From a bacterium (GTDB taxonomy: Bacteria > Bacillota > Clostridia > Lachnospirales > Lachnospiraceae): a stretch of 51,201 bases of DNA. Both the position numbers and the translations under genes were made by a program. Positions 7,788 through 16,511 of the stretch are shown here, one piece after another. Position 1 is the stretch's first letter. Each line of letters starts with the position of its first letter. The stretch is from assembly GCA_023663725.1 (NCBI GenBank), contig JAMPGX010000020.1, forward strand, positions 1-51,201, read 5' to 3'. The notes beneath the pieces are model-generated. The model worked only from the letters and a program-made list of their open reading frames with translations, searched no databases and was not told the origin of the DNA.

Positions 7788-9866
7788 ATGGCAAAAAATC
7801 TGGTTATTCTGGAGTCACCGGCCAAGGTGAAGACAGTGAAAAAAATATTGGGCGCCAACTACGAGGTGGCGGCCAGTGGCGGCCATGTGCGTGATCTCCC
7901 CAAGAGCAGTCTGGGAATTGATGTGGAACATGACTACGAGCCTAAGTATATTACGATCAGAGGAAAGGGAGATGTACTGGCCAGTCTGCGCAGGGAGGTA
8001 AAAAAGGCCGATAAGATATATCTGGCAACTGACCCTGACCGCGAGGGGGAAGCCATCTCCTGGCATCTGGTACATGCCCTGAAGCTGAAGGAAATGCCAG
8101 ATAAAAAGATCTATCGCATTACCTTCAACGAGATAACCAAGAGCGCGGTGAAGGAATCCCTGAAAAACGCAAGAGAGATCAACATGGATCTGGTGGATGC
8201 TCAGCAGGCCAGACGAGCTTTGGACAGAATGGTGGGATACCGCATCTCGCCGCTGTTATGGGCCAAGGTGAAGAGGGGCCTCAGCGCTGGTCGGGTGCAG
8301 TCTGTGGCGCTGCGCATTATCTGTGACCGGGAGGCGGAGATCAGCGCCTTTATCCCAGAGGAATACTGGATGCTGGAGGCCAAGCTCAGCGTGGAAGGGG
8401 AGAAGAAGCCTGTTACGGCCAAATATTATGGCGAAGGCGGCCATCGGACGGAGCTTCGCAGCAGGGAGCAGATGGACGCTCTGCTGAAGAGTTTGGAAGG
8501 AGTTTCCTTTCATGTGACGGAGGTGAAAAGAGGGGAGCGAGTTAAGAAGGCGCCACTTCCCTTTACCACCTCTACTCTGCAGCAGGAGGCCAGCAAGGTC
8601 CTGAATTTCTCCACCCAGAAGACTATGCGCCTGGCTCAGCAATTATATGAAGGTGTGGAACTGAAAGGAGAGGGTACGGTAGGTCTGATCACATATCTGC
8701 GTACCGATTCTGTCCGAGTGTCGGAGGAGGCGGAGCGGACTGCCAGAGCTTATATTATGCAACATTACGGTGAGAATTATGTGGCTGAGACCGTGACGGC
8801 AAAGAAGAACGAACAGAAGATACAGGATGCGCATGAAGCGATTCGGCCCACGGATATTGAGCGGATTCCGGCGGCGGTGAAGGAACAGCTGCCCAGGGAT
8901 CTGCTGCGACTGTATCAGCTGATCTGGAAGCGTTTTGTAGCCAGCCGTATGGCTGGCGCGGTGTATGAGACGCAGACCACCAGAATTGAGGCGGCTGAGC
9001 ATGTGTTTACCATGGCGGCCTCCAACAGGAAGTTTGATGGATATATGAGCATTTATATACAGGAGGAGGACCAGGAGGAAGACAGGCGCATGGACCATGC
9101 GCTGTCCAGGGACAGCAGACTGTCTCTGCTGGGCCTGGAACCCACACAGCATTTCACACAGCCTCCCGCCCACTATACCGAGGCTTCGCTGGTGAAGGCC
9201 CTGGAGGAGCTTGGCATCGGGCGTCCCAGCACCTATGCGCCAACCATCACCACGATTCTTGCCAGACGCTATGTGGCTAAGGAAAACAAGAACCTGTATG
9301 TGACGGAGTTGGGTGAGGTGGTAAATCAGATGATGATAGATGCTTTTCCCAGCATTGTGGACGTGAATTTTACCGCCAATATGGAGGCGCTGTTGGACGG
9401 CGTGGAGATGGGAACCGTGAAATGGAAGACTATCATTGCCAATTTCTATCCGGATCTGGAAGAAGCGGTGCAGAAGGCGGAGAAGGAGCTGGAGAAGGTT
9501 ACCATAGCGGACGAGGTCTCTGATGAGGTCTGTGAGCTGTGCGGCAGGCAGATGGTGATCAAGTATGGTCCCCACGGAAGATTCCTGGCCTGCCCCGGTT
9601 TTCCAGACTGCCGTAACACCAAGCCCTACTTTGAGAAGATCGGCGTGGCCTGCCCCAAGTGTGGCAAGGATATTGTGATGAAGAAGACGCAGAAGGGCAG
9701 ACGTTATTACGGCTGTATCGGGTATCCCGACTGTGATTTTATGGTATGGCAGAAGCCGTCGCAACAGAAATGTCCCAAATGCGGCTCCCTCATGCTGGAG
9801 AAGGGAAGTAAGCTGGTGTGCATGGACAGTGAGTGCGGACATATCATGGCGGCAGAAGACAAATAA
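7788..9866 (+). CDS. topA: DNA topoisomerase I (type IA)
   Basis: A 692-residue type IA topoisomerase that relaxes negative supercoils by a transient single-strand break. The N-terminal Toprim domain shows VILESPAKVKTVKKIL and the acidic DPDREGE triad. The active-site Tyr is Y303 in LITYLRTDSVRVS. The C-terminus carries three four-cysteine zinc ribbons beginning CELCGRQM, CPKCGKDI and CPKCGSLM, a usual arrangement in Firmicutes. An upstream in-frame ATG at 7674 would add 38 residues unlike the family, so the start is set at MAKNLVILESP although its ribosome-binding site is weak. It is followed by codY, a common neighbour in Clostridia. Confidence 0.95.
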   Translation: MAKNLVILESPAKVKTVKKILGANYEVAASGGHVRDLPKSSLGIDVEHDYEPKYITIRGKGDVLASLRREVKKADKIYLATDPDREGEAISWHLVHALKLKEMPDKKIYRITFNEITKSAVKESLKNAREINMDLVDAQQARRALDRMVGYRISPLLWAKVKRGLSAGRVQSVALRIICDREAEISAFIPEEYWMLEAKLSVEGEKKPVTAKYYGEGGHRTELRSREQMDALLKSLEGVSFHVTEVKRGERVKKAPLPFTTSTLQQEASKVLNFSTQKTMRLAQQLYEGVELKGEGTVGLITYLRTDSVRVSEEAERTARAYIMQHYGENYVAETVTAKKNEQKIQDAHEAIRPTDIERIPAAVKEQLPRDLLRLYQLIWKRFVASRMAGAVYETQTTRIEAAEHVFTMAASNRKFDGYMSIYIQEEDQEEDRRMDHALSRDSRLSLLGLEPTQHFTQPPAHYTEASLVKALEELGIGRPSTYAPTITTILARRYVAKENKNLYVTELGEVVNQMMIDAFPSIVDVNFTANMEALLDGVEMGTVKWKTIIANFYPDLEEAVQKAEKELEKVTIADEVSDEVCELCGRQMVIKYGPHGRFLACPGFPDCRNTKPYFEKIGVACPKCGKDIVMKKTQKGRRYYGCIGYPDCDFMVWQKPSQQKCPKCGSLMLEKGSKLVCMDSECGHIMAAEDK

Positions 9867-9911
9867 TAGCGCTTAATGTCAGAATATTCTCAAAAAGAAC
9901 GAAAATATACA

Positions 9912-9940
9912 TTGTAATCTGATTTCGTATGTGCTAAAAT
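9912..9940 (+). promoter_or_regulatory. codY promoter
   Basis: TTGTAA (9912-9917), a 17-bp spacer and TAAAAT (9935-9940) with an extended TGC immediately upstream of the -10. A sequence at 9883-9897 matches 11 of 15 positions of the CodY box consensus (AATTTTCWGAAAATT), which hints weakly at autoregulation. Confidence 0.65.
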
Positions 9941-9988
9941 GTTCAAAGGGGCAGGAAGAAAGAGGCATTTTAGGATGGAGGAATGACG

Positions 9989-10777
9989 ATGAGCAGTGTA
10001 CAATTACTGGATAAGACCAGAAAGATCGGCAAGCTACTACACAATAACAATTCCAGCAAGGTGGTATTCAGTGATATCTGCCGCGTGATGAGGGATATCC
10101 TTGGCTCCAATGTGCTTGTGGTCAGCCGCAAGGGAAAGGTGCTGGGTGTAGGTAAGTGTGAGCATGTGGATTCCCTGCCGGAGTTGATTGACGAAAGTGT
10201 CGGCGGCTTTGTGGATGGAATGCTGAACGAGAGACTGCTGGGTGTCCTGTCCACTAAGGAGAATGTCAATCTGGAGACGCTGGGGTTTGAGAGCAAGGAT
10301 ATACGCAGGTTTCAGGCTCTAATCTCACCTATTGAGATCGCGGGGGAGCGGTTGGGAACCCTCTTTATCTATAAATGTAATGAACAGTATGATATCGATG
10401 ATATTATCTTATGCGAGTATGGAACCACGGTGGTGGGACTGGAGATGCTTCGGGCTGTGAGCGAGGAGAGCGCGGAGGAGAATCGTAAGGTGGCGGTGGT
10501 CAAGTCGGCCATCAGCACTCTGTCCTTTTCTGAGATGGAGGCCATCACGCATATCTTTGACGAACTCAATGGCATGGAGGGCATTCTGGTGGCGAGCAAG
10601 ATCGCTGACAGGGTAGGGATCACCAGGTCTGTGATTGTCAATGCACTGCGTAAGTTCGAGAGCGCCGGAGTTATTGAGTCCCGATCCTCTGGTATGAAGG
10701 GAACATATATCAAGGTACTCAATGATGTGGTGTTTGATGAGATAGAGGAGCTGAAGCGACAGAATCAGAGAGGATAA
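9989..10777 (+). CDS. codY: CodY, GTP- and branched-chain-amino-acid-sensing global regulator
   Basis: A 262-residue regulator with an N-terminal GAF-like ligand domain (about 1-160) and a C-terminal winged helix (about 200-255; ASKIADRVGITRSVIVNALR). In Firmicutes CodY binds DNA when isoleucine/valine and GTP are plentiful and represses nutrient-scavenging, and in several species motility and virulence, genes. The start begins MSSVQLLDKTRKIGKLL; an ATG two codons earlier (9983) is only 1 base from the GGAGG, while ATG 9989 has the proper 7-base spacing. It is transcribed from its own promoter and ends at a strong terminator. Confidence 0.94.
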   Translation: MSSVQLLDKTRKIGKLLHNNNSSKVVFSDICRVMRDILGSNVLVVSRKGKVLGVGKCEHVDSLPELIDESVGGFVDGMLNERLLGVLSTKENVNLETLGFESKDIRRFQALISPIEIAGERLGTLFIYKCNEQYDIDDIILCEYGTTVVGLEMLRAVSEESAEENRKVAVVKSAISTLSFSEMEAITHIFDELNGMEGILVASKIADRVGITRSVIVNALRKFESAGVIESRSSGMKGTYIKVLNDVVFDEIEELKRQNQRG

Positions 10778-10802
10778 CGGAGAATCTATATAAAATTAGT
10801 TA

Positions 10803-10844
10803 AAGAAAAGAGACTTATTGCGACGGCAATAGGTCTTTTTCTTT
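10803..10844 (+). terminator. Intrinsic terminator after codY
   Basis: GACTTATTGC pairs with GGCAATAGGTC around a short loop centred at about 10823, with flanking A-rich and T-rich arms (AAAAGA and TCTTTTTCTTT). It begins about 25 bp after the codY stop and separates codY from the lipoprotein cassette. Confidence 0.85.
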
Positions 10845-10991
10845 GATAAATATGCCGAATCTGGCAGGCTGCACAGGTAGTACCTACAATATTTGAAAGT
10901 TTTGGAAGTTAAGTTTTTTATTTTTTGCTCCGAAATAATCTATGGTATTATATGCTTTAATCTAAAACGCGCAGAGAAGGAGTTATCAACG

Positions 10992-11996
10992 ATGAATAGA
11001 AGGATGGCTTTTCCTATATGGCTCAGTGTTTTGGGGGTGATAGTATGGCTTCTGACCGCCTGTGGACAGCCTCGGCAGGAGATGCCTGTGCCAGTATACA
11101 CAGCGGAGCCTGCCGCTACGTCGGAGCCTTTCACGGAGGAAGAGCTACGCAGAGCGATTCATGAGCTGGGGGAGGATGAAGCATCCCAGGTCAGAAGGCA
11201 GGAGTACTATGAACGGTTGCTGGCAATGGATGTCTTTGGCGAAGAGGATTATGAGGAGCTGGCAGGAATCTATGGCAGCAGGGGAGACTGGCAGGAACAA
11301 CGTCGCATGCTGTCCAAGCTGCTGCGGCTCTACCCCTCTGTGGAGCATGCGCAGCAGCTCAGCGCGGTGACGGTATATCGGGATGATATGCAGGAGGATA
11401 TGGCTTCTCTGGCTGGACAGATCAAGGAACTGCTGGAACAGCAGGATGCTGTGGCGCTTAAGGGGTTGATTGGAACAGAGCAGTGGCGCCTGCTGCTGCA
11501 AGGGAATATGGATATGATCGAGACCCGCACCTGTTATCGGGCGGGAGACGAGATCATGCAGATTGCCGCCGGTGGCCTCAATACAGAGATTGCCTGGCGT
11601 GACGCAGAGGGGCATTTTCTGTTCTATAGGGAGGATAATGGGAAGGTGGTATTAGGCAGTGCCACTTTACAGGACGGTGTATACGAAGGCGATGTCAAGG
11701 CTGCATTTTGCGATACGGAGGGCAATGTGAGCCGTACCGTATGGGGAACGCTGCACAATGGCGTGTGCGTGGGACAGATGACGGTCGTTTACCAGGGCAT
11801 GGAATTTACGGGAGCTTTTCAGGAGGATGGGACCATCGCAGAGGAACAGCTGAAGGAAGTGACGGAGCAGGGCGGCGTTATCTATGCCTATGGCCCCGGA
11901 AAGAGAGATTATCTGTATCAGGAGAATGTGGCCCTGGAGGAATTTCGGTTAGATGCGACATATTTTGGCCTTCCAGAATACGAGGAATGGAGGTAG
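10992..11996 (+). CDS. Lipoprotein of unknown function with MORN-like C-terminal segment
   Basis: A 334-residue secreted lipoprotein. The N-terminus has basic residues, a hydrophobic stretch and the lipobox LLTAC with the lipidated Cys at position 24. Residues about 45-130 are acidic and helical. The C-terminal half contains repeated turns of the type GVYEGDVKAAF, GVCVGQMTVVY and FTGAFQEDGT, resembling MORN repeats, which in other proteins mediate envelope or surface contacts. I do not recognise a specific family. ATG at 10992 is preceded by AAGGAG with a 9-base spacer; the frame extends upstream but without a ribosome-binding site. It ends 4 bp before the secreted protease gene, so the two are likely co-expressed and may act together at the cell surface. 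Confidence 0.8.
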   Translation: MNRRMAFPIWLSVLGVIVWLLTACGQPRQEMPVPVYTAEPAATSEPFTEEELRRAIHELGEDEASQVRRQEYYERLLAMDVFGEEDYEELAGIYGSRGDWQEQRRMLSKLLRLYPSVEHAQQLSAVTVYRDDMQEDMASLAGQIKELLEQQDAVALKGLIGTEQWRLLLQGNMDMIETRTCYRAGDEIMQIAAGGLNTEIAWRDAEGHFLFYREDNGKVVLGSATLQDGVYEGDVKAAFCDTEGNVSRTVWGTLHNGVCVGQMTVVYQGMEFTGAFQEDGTIAEEQLKEVTEQGGVIYAYGPGKRDYLYQENVALEEFRLDATYFGLPEYEEWR

Positions 11997-12000
11997 TGGG

Positions 12001-15000
12001 ATGAAGAGCCTTGACAAAGTGGCGCGGAAAGAGAAATGGCAGCGTCTGCTGGCGACAGTACTGGCAGTAGTGATGGCTGCGGCGCTTTCTCTGCAGGAGG
12101 CCGCGGGCATGGGAGGGGTGCAGGCGGCGGGAAGCACACAGGAAATTGCCAATATGGTGGTTTTTGTCAAATATCAGGACGATGCCAGAGACATCTATAA
12201 TGCCGTCAACAATTATGACAGCTCCAGTATATATTACCGTTCTAACTGGCAGGATATCAAAAATATGTATGATCTGGACCAGGATTCCTTCAGCAACTAT
12301 ATCACGGCCGTGACGGAGAGAGCGGTACATGTGACCAATTACTTTCCGCAGGAACGCGCGGATAAAAAGGGAGTGCAGACCCTGGTGATTCCCCGGGGGG
12401 ACGGTCAGGGATACATTGTTGGTCAGGTGGTGAAGGCGCTGTCAGACGGCAGGATATCAATGAATACTACTGTCAACAAACTGGATAACAGACAGAAGGG
12501 CATTCTGGATAATCTGACCATCATCATACAGGGGAATGTCACAGACTGGGGCGAGGCCGCGTACCGGGCCACATATGCTGGCGAAGGCAGTCTCAATGGT
12601 ATCCGAATTTTGAACTATAATGTAATTCCCTCCTCGTCGCTGGTCTCAGAGGATGCATCCCTCAGCTATCGGTCGAGGCAGGGAGTCATTGCCCACGAGT
12701 TTCTGCATACGCTGGGTTTGCCCGATCTCTACAGGGACAGTGGGAATGGAGAACCGGTGGGCTACTGGGATATTATGGCCTCCGTCAGCGGTTTTTTGCA
12801 ATATCCGCTGTCCTATATGCGGGCCAGAGAGGGCTGGATTCCCAAGAGGACTATCACGCAGAGCGGTGAATACACGTTGACGGCCGCATCGGAGTACGGC
12901 GGAGATAAAGTGTTTGTGCTACAGACGCCCCTGTCGGACAGTGAGTTGATCTGTCTGGAATATCGAAGGAAGAGTACAGATCCCAATCTGTTTGAATATA
13001 ATCTTCCTGGCAGCGGTTTGCTCATGTACAGGGTAGATAACAAGGTTGACGGGTTAACCAACCATGCCGGCAACAATTATATATATGTGTACCGTCCTGG
13101 AGTGACACATCCAGAAGCGGCTGCCGATGTGGGGGCGATCAGAAATGCGGCGCTGGATGTAAGCAAGGGTCAGACAGGGTACGGCACTACGGACCTGAGC
13201 GCGGATTATACTCAGAATACCCTGTACTATTCAGATGGCTCCAACAGCGGTATACAAATCAGTGATCTGAAGTTGTCCGCAGACGGGAAAAGACTGACTT
13301 TTACTGTGACCTTTGCTGACTACAGTGATTCCGGTATATGGGATAAGCTGGGAGACGGGATAACCGGTCAGTATGGAGAGGCTCCAGATGTCTGTGTGGA
13401 TCCTGCCACCCAAACTCTGTATGCGGCATATGCACAGGAGATTCCAAACAGTGTCACAGGCGCCACCTGTGTTCGAGTACAATCCTGGAATGGCAAGGCG
13501 TGGCAACAGGTAGGGCAGACCATTGACAATGCACGCACGCCTTCGCTTGCTGTCTGCTTCGGAGAGCTGTATCTCTCCTATTATCGAAGCACTGACAATG
13601 CCGCTGTCTACTGTAGGCTGAGCGGTGGTACATGGGGCCAGATCAGGGCGGACGTAGCACAGTATCCCCAGGGTATGCAGTTCGTGGTGAATGGTAATGA
13701 GATCTACGGCGCATATCAGGGGATGTATGGCAATGGCGTGCGGATGGTCATATGGGATGTCAAGAGCGGCAGTGTGATAACAGACAGTCTTACCACCGCT
13801 GTCAGCTTCTCCAATCCCCGTCTGGTAAAGGCTGGAGACAGCTTCTATATGGTCTGCTCAGAATTTCCCAGTTTTGGCGCGGGACAGAGCAGTTCTTCAA
13901 CGCAGGTCAGGGAATACAATATGTCCACAGGCAGATGGAGCACTGTGCATACTATTGCGTCGATATTTACAAATGAACATTGTATGGTAAAACAGGGGCA
14001 GAAAATATATGCCTTTTCGGGAATGACAGGAGAAAGCTCTTTTTTGACTCTGTTTGATGGGAACAGCTGGAGCAGCAATAAGATCGTCTCGATCAAGCAG
14101 TTCAACAACGCGTCGTTGGATGTGGCAAACGGACAGATATACCTGGCATATTATGACACTGGAAGCAGGAGCGCCAGACTGCTCAGGGGAACGGGTAGCC
14201 TGCTCGAGGAGGGCAGCGACAGACTTGGATCAGGGCTGGATTATCTGGAGATATGCAGCGGTGGAGATATGCTCTATGCGGCCACCAGAGCAGAGAATAC
14301 AGGCAGTATGATCGTGCGTGTCAAGTCGCTTGTACCAGTAGGACCGGTTGTTCCAGACCAGATGCCTCGCGCACTGACCTTGACGCCTCCAGCGGGGTAT
14401 ACAGATGCTTCGATCTATGTGGACGGTGTGGAATACCAGGCACAGAAAAGCGGCGGCGGTTATCAGGTACAGTTGCCCGATGCCTCTGCAAGGACAGCAG
14501 TGATGTATAGCTACAACGACAAAAATATTCCGGTAGGAATGTATGTGTGGAGGCTGGAATGGCAGGGGGAGAGCTGCACGGCGGTTCCAATGCCGGGACT
14601 GCAGGATATGCTCAGCTATCATGGATTTTCCATACGGGTGCAGAATCCTGCGGGGATTCGGTTTAAATCGGGTATAGACGTGAGTCTGAAACAGCGTCTG
14701 ATCACGACGGGTGTGGATGGTTGTCTGTTAAAGGAGTATGGCACGCTGTTTATCACCAACGAGAACAGAGAAAGGTATCCCTTCGTGAAGGGCGGCACCA
14801 AAGTGGGAGGCGGAAGAGCCTACTGGACAGACAATGGAATGGTCAATGACAAAGTGTTTGAGACGGTTTCAGGTCGCAATCGTTTTACGTCTGTGTTGAT
14901 TAATCTGGCGCCCAACATGTACGCCAAAGATATCGCTTTTCGGGCTTATGCGGTGTTGGATTACGGCGGACAGGAGATCGTTATATATGGGCCGCCGGTA

Positions 15001-15114
15001 TACAGAAGCGTATATACAGTGGCCAAACAGGTACAGGCCAAGGGAGAATTTAAGGCTGGCAGCAGTGGATACAGATATGTACAGGGAATCATTGACTCGG
15101 TAGAAGGTAGGTAG
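12001..15114 (+). CDS. Secreted M6-family zinc metalloprotease
   Basis: A 1037-residue exported protease. A signal peptide occupies about residues 1-40 (hydrophobic LLATVLAVVMAAAL). The zinc site is H232-E233-F-L-H236 followed by G239 and D242 (HEFLHTLGLPD), and a downstream YWDIMAS supplies the Met-turn, as in M6 (immune inhibitor A-like) metalloproteases. Residues about 450-800 contain recurring beta-strand motifs (such as GELYLSYY, GQIYLAYYD, NEIYGAYQG) that suggest a beta-propeller, and the last ~240 residues form one or two further beta domains. There is no LPXTG or obvious cell-wall anchor, so it is probably released or held by partners. It starts 5 bp after the lipoprotein gene and ends 5 bp before the next. 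The target is unknown; M6 relatives cleave host or matrix proteins. Confidence 0.88.
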   Translation: MKSLDKVARKEKWQRLLATVLAVVMAAALSLQEAAGMGGVQAAGSTQEIANMVVFVKYQDDARDIYNAVNNYDSSSIYYRSNWQDIKNMYDLDQDSFSNYITAVTERAVHVTNYFPQERADKKGVQTLVIPRGDGQGYIVGQVVKALSDGRISMNTTVNKLDNRQKGILDNLTIIIQGNVTDWGEAAYRATYAGEGSLNGIRILNYNVIPSSSLVSEDASLSYRSRQGVIAHEFLHTLGLPDLYRDSGNGEPVGYWDIMASVSGFLQYPLSYMRAREGWIPKRTITQSGEYTLTAASEYGGDKVFVLQTPLSDSELICLEYRRKSTDPNLFEYNLPGSGLLMYRVDNKVDGLTNHAGNNYIYVYRPGVTHPEAAADVGAIRNAALDVSKGQTGYGTTDLSADYTQNTLYYSDGSNSGIQISDLKLSADGKRLTFTVTFADYSDSGIWDKLGDGITGQYGEAPDVCVDPATQTLYAAYAQEIPNSVTGATCVRVQSWNGKAWQQVGQTIDNARTPSLAVCFGELYLSYYRSTDNAAVYCRLSGGTWGQIRADVAQYPQGMQFVVNGNEIYGAYQGMYGNGVRMVIWDVKSGSVITDSLTTAVSFSNPRLVKAGDSFYMVCSEFPSFGAGQSSSSTQVREYNMSTGRWSTVHTIASIFTNEHCMVKQGQKIYAFSGMTGESSFLTLFDGNSWSSNKIVSIKQFNNASLDVANGQIYLAYYDTGSRSARLLRGTGSLLEEGSDRLGSGLDYLEICSGGDMLYAATRAENTGSMIVRVKSLVPVGPVVPDQMPRALTLTPPAGYTDASIYVDGVEYQAQKSGGGYQVQLPDASARTAVMYSYNDKNIPVGMYVWRLEWQGESCTAVPMPGLQDMLSYHGFSIRVQNPAGIRFKSGIDVSLKQRLITTGVDGCLLKEYGTLFITNENRERYPFVKGGTKVGGGRAYWTDNGMVNDKVFETVSGRNRFTSVLINLAPNMYAKDIAFRAYAVLDYGGQEIVIYGPPVYRSVYTVAKQVQAKGEFKAGSSGYRYVQGIIDSVEGR

Positions 15115-15119
15115 CAGAT

Positions 15120-15905
15120 ATGGAAAAAGTCTATTATGCGGTGACAATACTGATTGGAATGGCAGCTTTTGGCACAGGCCTTATGGTCAGGCCACTTATA
15201 TGGCCTGTAGAACAACAGGTGGCAGCGGAGCTGGAGCGGCAGGATTCCGAGATCATGGCAGAGCAACAGGAACTGTCCGCCAGGGAGCTGTCGGCGCAGG
15301 GCTATCTGTCTGCGGAGACACTGCAAGTTCGCATTGATGATGGGGAAGTGCAGTGGTATGATGGCACAATATGGCATACGGTGGCAGCGGTGGAGGATAT
15401 GGAAAAAGAGGATAAATTCTATGCCGCACAGGAAAGGCTCCAGGAGTTTGAGGAGCAATTGAAACAGGAATTGGAGTCCAGGGAGAATCAGCAGGAGGGG
15501 CTGGAGCCGCAGGAGGACATCCTGAAGGTGGGACAGAAGCAGGAGACAAAGCCCGCGGAGAAACCCAAGCCTGCAGTGAGAGAGCCGGTGTCCACGCCCG
15601 CGACTAATCCCGTGCCTGAGCCTACACCTACCCCAGAGGGCGGCGGCAATTCCGCAGGGGACGGTGGAAGCAGCGGAGGCGGCAATTCCGCAGGAGACGG
15701 AGGAAACAGTGGCAGCGATAATCCCACAGGAGACGGTGGAAGCAGCGGAGGTGGCAATCCCGCAGGAGGCGGTGGAGACAGTGGAGGCGGCAATCCCGCA
15801 GGAGACGGTGGAAACAGTGGCAGCGACAATCCCGCAGGAGACGGTGGAAGCAGCGGTGATACTGGCGACGGAGAGAACATGGAATGGTCGGACGATTATT
15901 TGTAA
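15120..15905 (+). CDS. Membrane-anchored protein with Gly-rich repeat tail
   Basis: A 261-residue protein of unknown function. An N-terminal hydrophobic helix (about residues 5-30) should act as an uncleaved signal anchor. It is followed by a Glu/Gln-rich coiled coil, a short motif EVQWYDGTIWH (near residue 76), a Pro/Thr-rich linker (about 150-172) and six tandem 12-residue units rich in Gly, Ser, Asn and Asp (residues 174-245). It ends WSDDYL without a sorting signal. The ATG at 15120 lies 5 bp after the protease stop, so it is the third gene of the lipoprotein-protease cassette. The tail may be a flexible wall-spanning linker; this is inference. Confidence 0.75.
   Translation: MEKVYYAVTILIGMAAFGTGLMVRPLIWPVEQQVAAELERQDSEIMAEQQELSARELSAQGYLSAETLQVRIDDGEVQWYDGTIWHTVAAVEDMEKEDKFYAAQERLQEFEEQLKQELESRENQQEGLEPQEDILKVGQKQETKPAEKPKPAVREPVSTPATNPVPEPTPTPEGGGNSAGDGGSSGGGNSAGDGGNSGSDNPTGDGGSSGGGNPAGGGGDSGGGNPAGDGGNSGSDNPAGDGGSSGDTGDGENMEWSDDYL
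15639..15854 (+). repeat. Six-unit 36-bp tandem repeat
   Basis: Six consecutive 36-bp units encode 12-residue blocks of the types GGGNSAGDGGSS, GSDNPTGDGGSS and GGGNPAGDGGNS. Units are imperfect but in frame. The array could vary in copy number between strains without breaking the gene. Confidence 0.85.
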
Positions 15906-15972
15906 CAGTCCCCATGGAATTACAGGGTATCTAGGTCCTTTTTCCTATTTGATATTTTTTTTAGAAAATCTA

Positions 15973-16000
15973 TTGTGTTTTTTCGCAAATTTACTATAAT
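15973..16000 (+). promoter_or_regulatory. Main promoter of the fla/che operon
   Basis: TTGTGT (15973-15978), a 16-bp spacer and a perfect TATAAT (15995-16000) precede flgB by about 105 bp. It has the form of a vegetative sigma factor promoter, as expected for an early flagellar operon that itself encodes the motility sigma factor. Confidence 0.7.
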
Positions 16001-16018
16001 AGAATATATTGGGTTTAG

Positions 16019-16035
16019 TGTGTTTGGAAAACACA
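16019..16035 (+). promoter_or_regulatory. Leader hairpin of the fla/che operon
   Basis: TGTGTTT (16019-16025) and AAACACA (16029-16035) are perfect complements around GGA, a few bases downstream of the expected transcription start. The ~97-base leader lacks the conserved GEMM pattern, so I do not call a cyclic-di-GMP riboswitch; the stem may protect the 5' end or take part in regulation. Confidence 0.45.
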
Positions 16036-16104
16036 AGGTATATGGAAGGGACTGGAAATCGGTTATATAATTACCTGTTTAATAGCAGACAGAAAGGAGT
16101 AATT

Positions 16105-16494
16105 ATGATTAATTCCAATGTGTTTGATTACATAAGCGTCCTGGATAAGGCGATGGACGCGTCATGGATGCGCAATATAGCCTTGTCCAACAATGTGTCA
16201 AATGCTACGACCCCAGGATATAAACGTCAGGATGTCGCGTTCGAGTCCGAGTTGCGCAAGGCCTTGGGAAGCTGTAAGCATGAGTCCATGGACGCCAAGG
16301 TGTCGAGGATAAGAGGGCGGGCAATCAAGCCGGTCGCTTACACGGACTATTCCAATCTCTCTTACCGGTTGGATGGTAATAACGTGGATCCGGATACGGA
16401 GCCGGTTATGGTGTCGGAGAACCAGCTCAAGTATCAGGGGCTTCTGGCCGCGGTCAACAATGAATTCCAGAATTTGCAGGCTGTACTTAAATAG
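16105..16494 (+). CDS. flgB: Flagellar proximal rod protein FlgB
   Basis: A 129-residue rod subunit exported by the flagellar type III system and assembled on the MS ring. It has the N-terminal rod/hook signature with NIALSNNVSNATTPGYKRQDVAF and the C-terminal helix DTEPVMVSENQLKYQGLLA. ATG at 16105 follows AAAGGAG with good spacing; the frame is open further upstream but that part is non-homologous. It is the first gene of the fla/che operon, 17 bp before flgC. Confidence 0.95.
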   Translation: MINSNVFDYISVLDKAMDASWMRNIALSNNVSNATTPGYKRQDVAFESELRKALGSCKHESMDAKVSRIRGRAIKPVAYTDYSNLSYRLDGNNVDPDTEPVMVSENQLKYQGLLAAVNNEFQNLQAVLK

Positions 16495-16511
16495 AAAGGT
16501 GGAGTATACTT

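Noticed and set aside
8007-8014. GCCGATAA inside topA as a sigma-28 promoter
   Set aside because: No TAAA-like -35 occurs at the required distance and the site is within a coding sequence.
8643-9842. 399-codon minus-strand frame opposite topA
   Set aside because: It is a shadow of topA; the opposite strand encodes the conserved topoisomerase domains and zinc ribbons.
15906-15972. Terminator after the Gly-repeat gene
   Set aside because: There is a T-rich run but no convincing stem before it, so I cannot call an intrinsic terminator here.
16001-16104. c-di-GMP-I riboswitch in the fla/che leader
   Set aside because: The leader is only about 97 bases long and I cannot find the conserved GEMM core; only a simple hairpin is visible.
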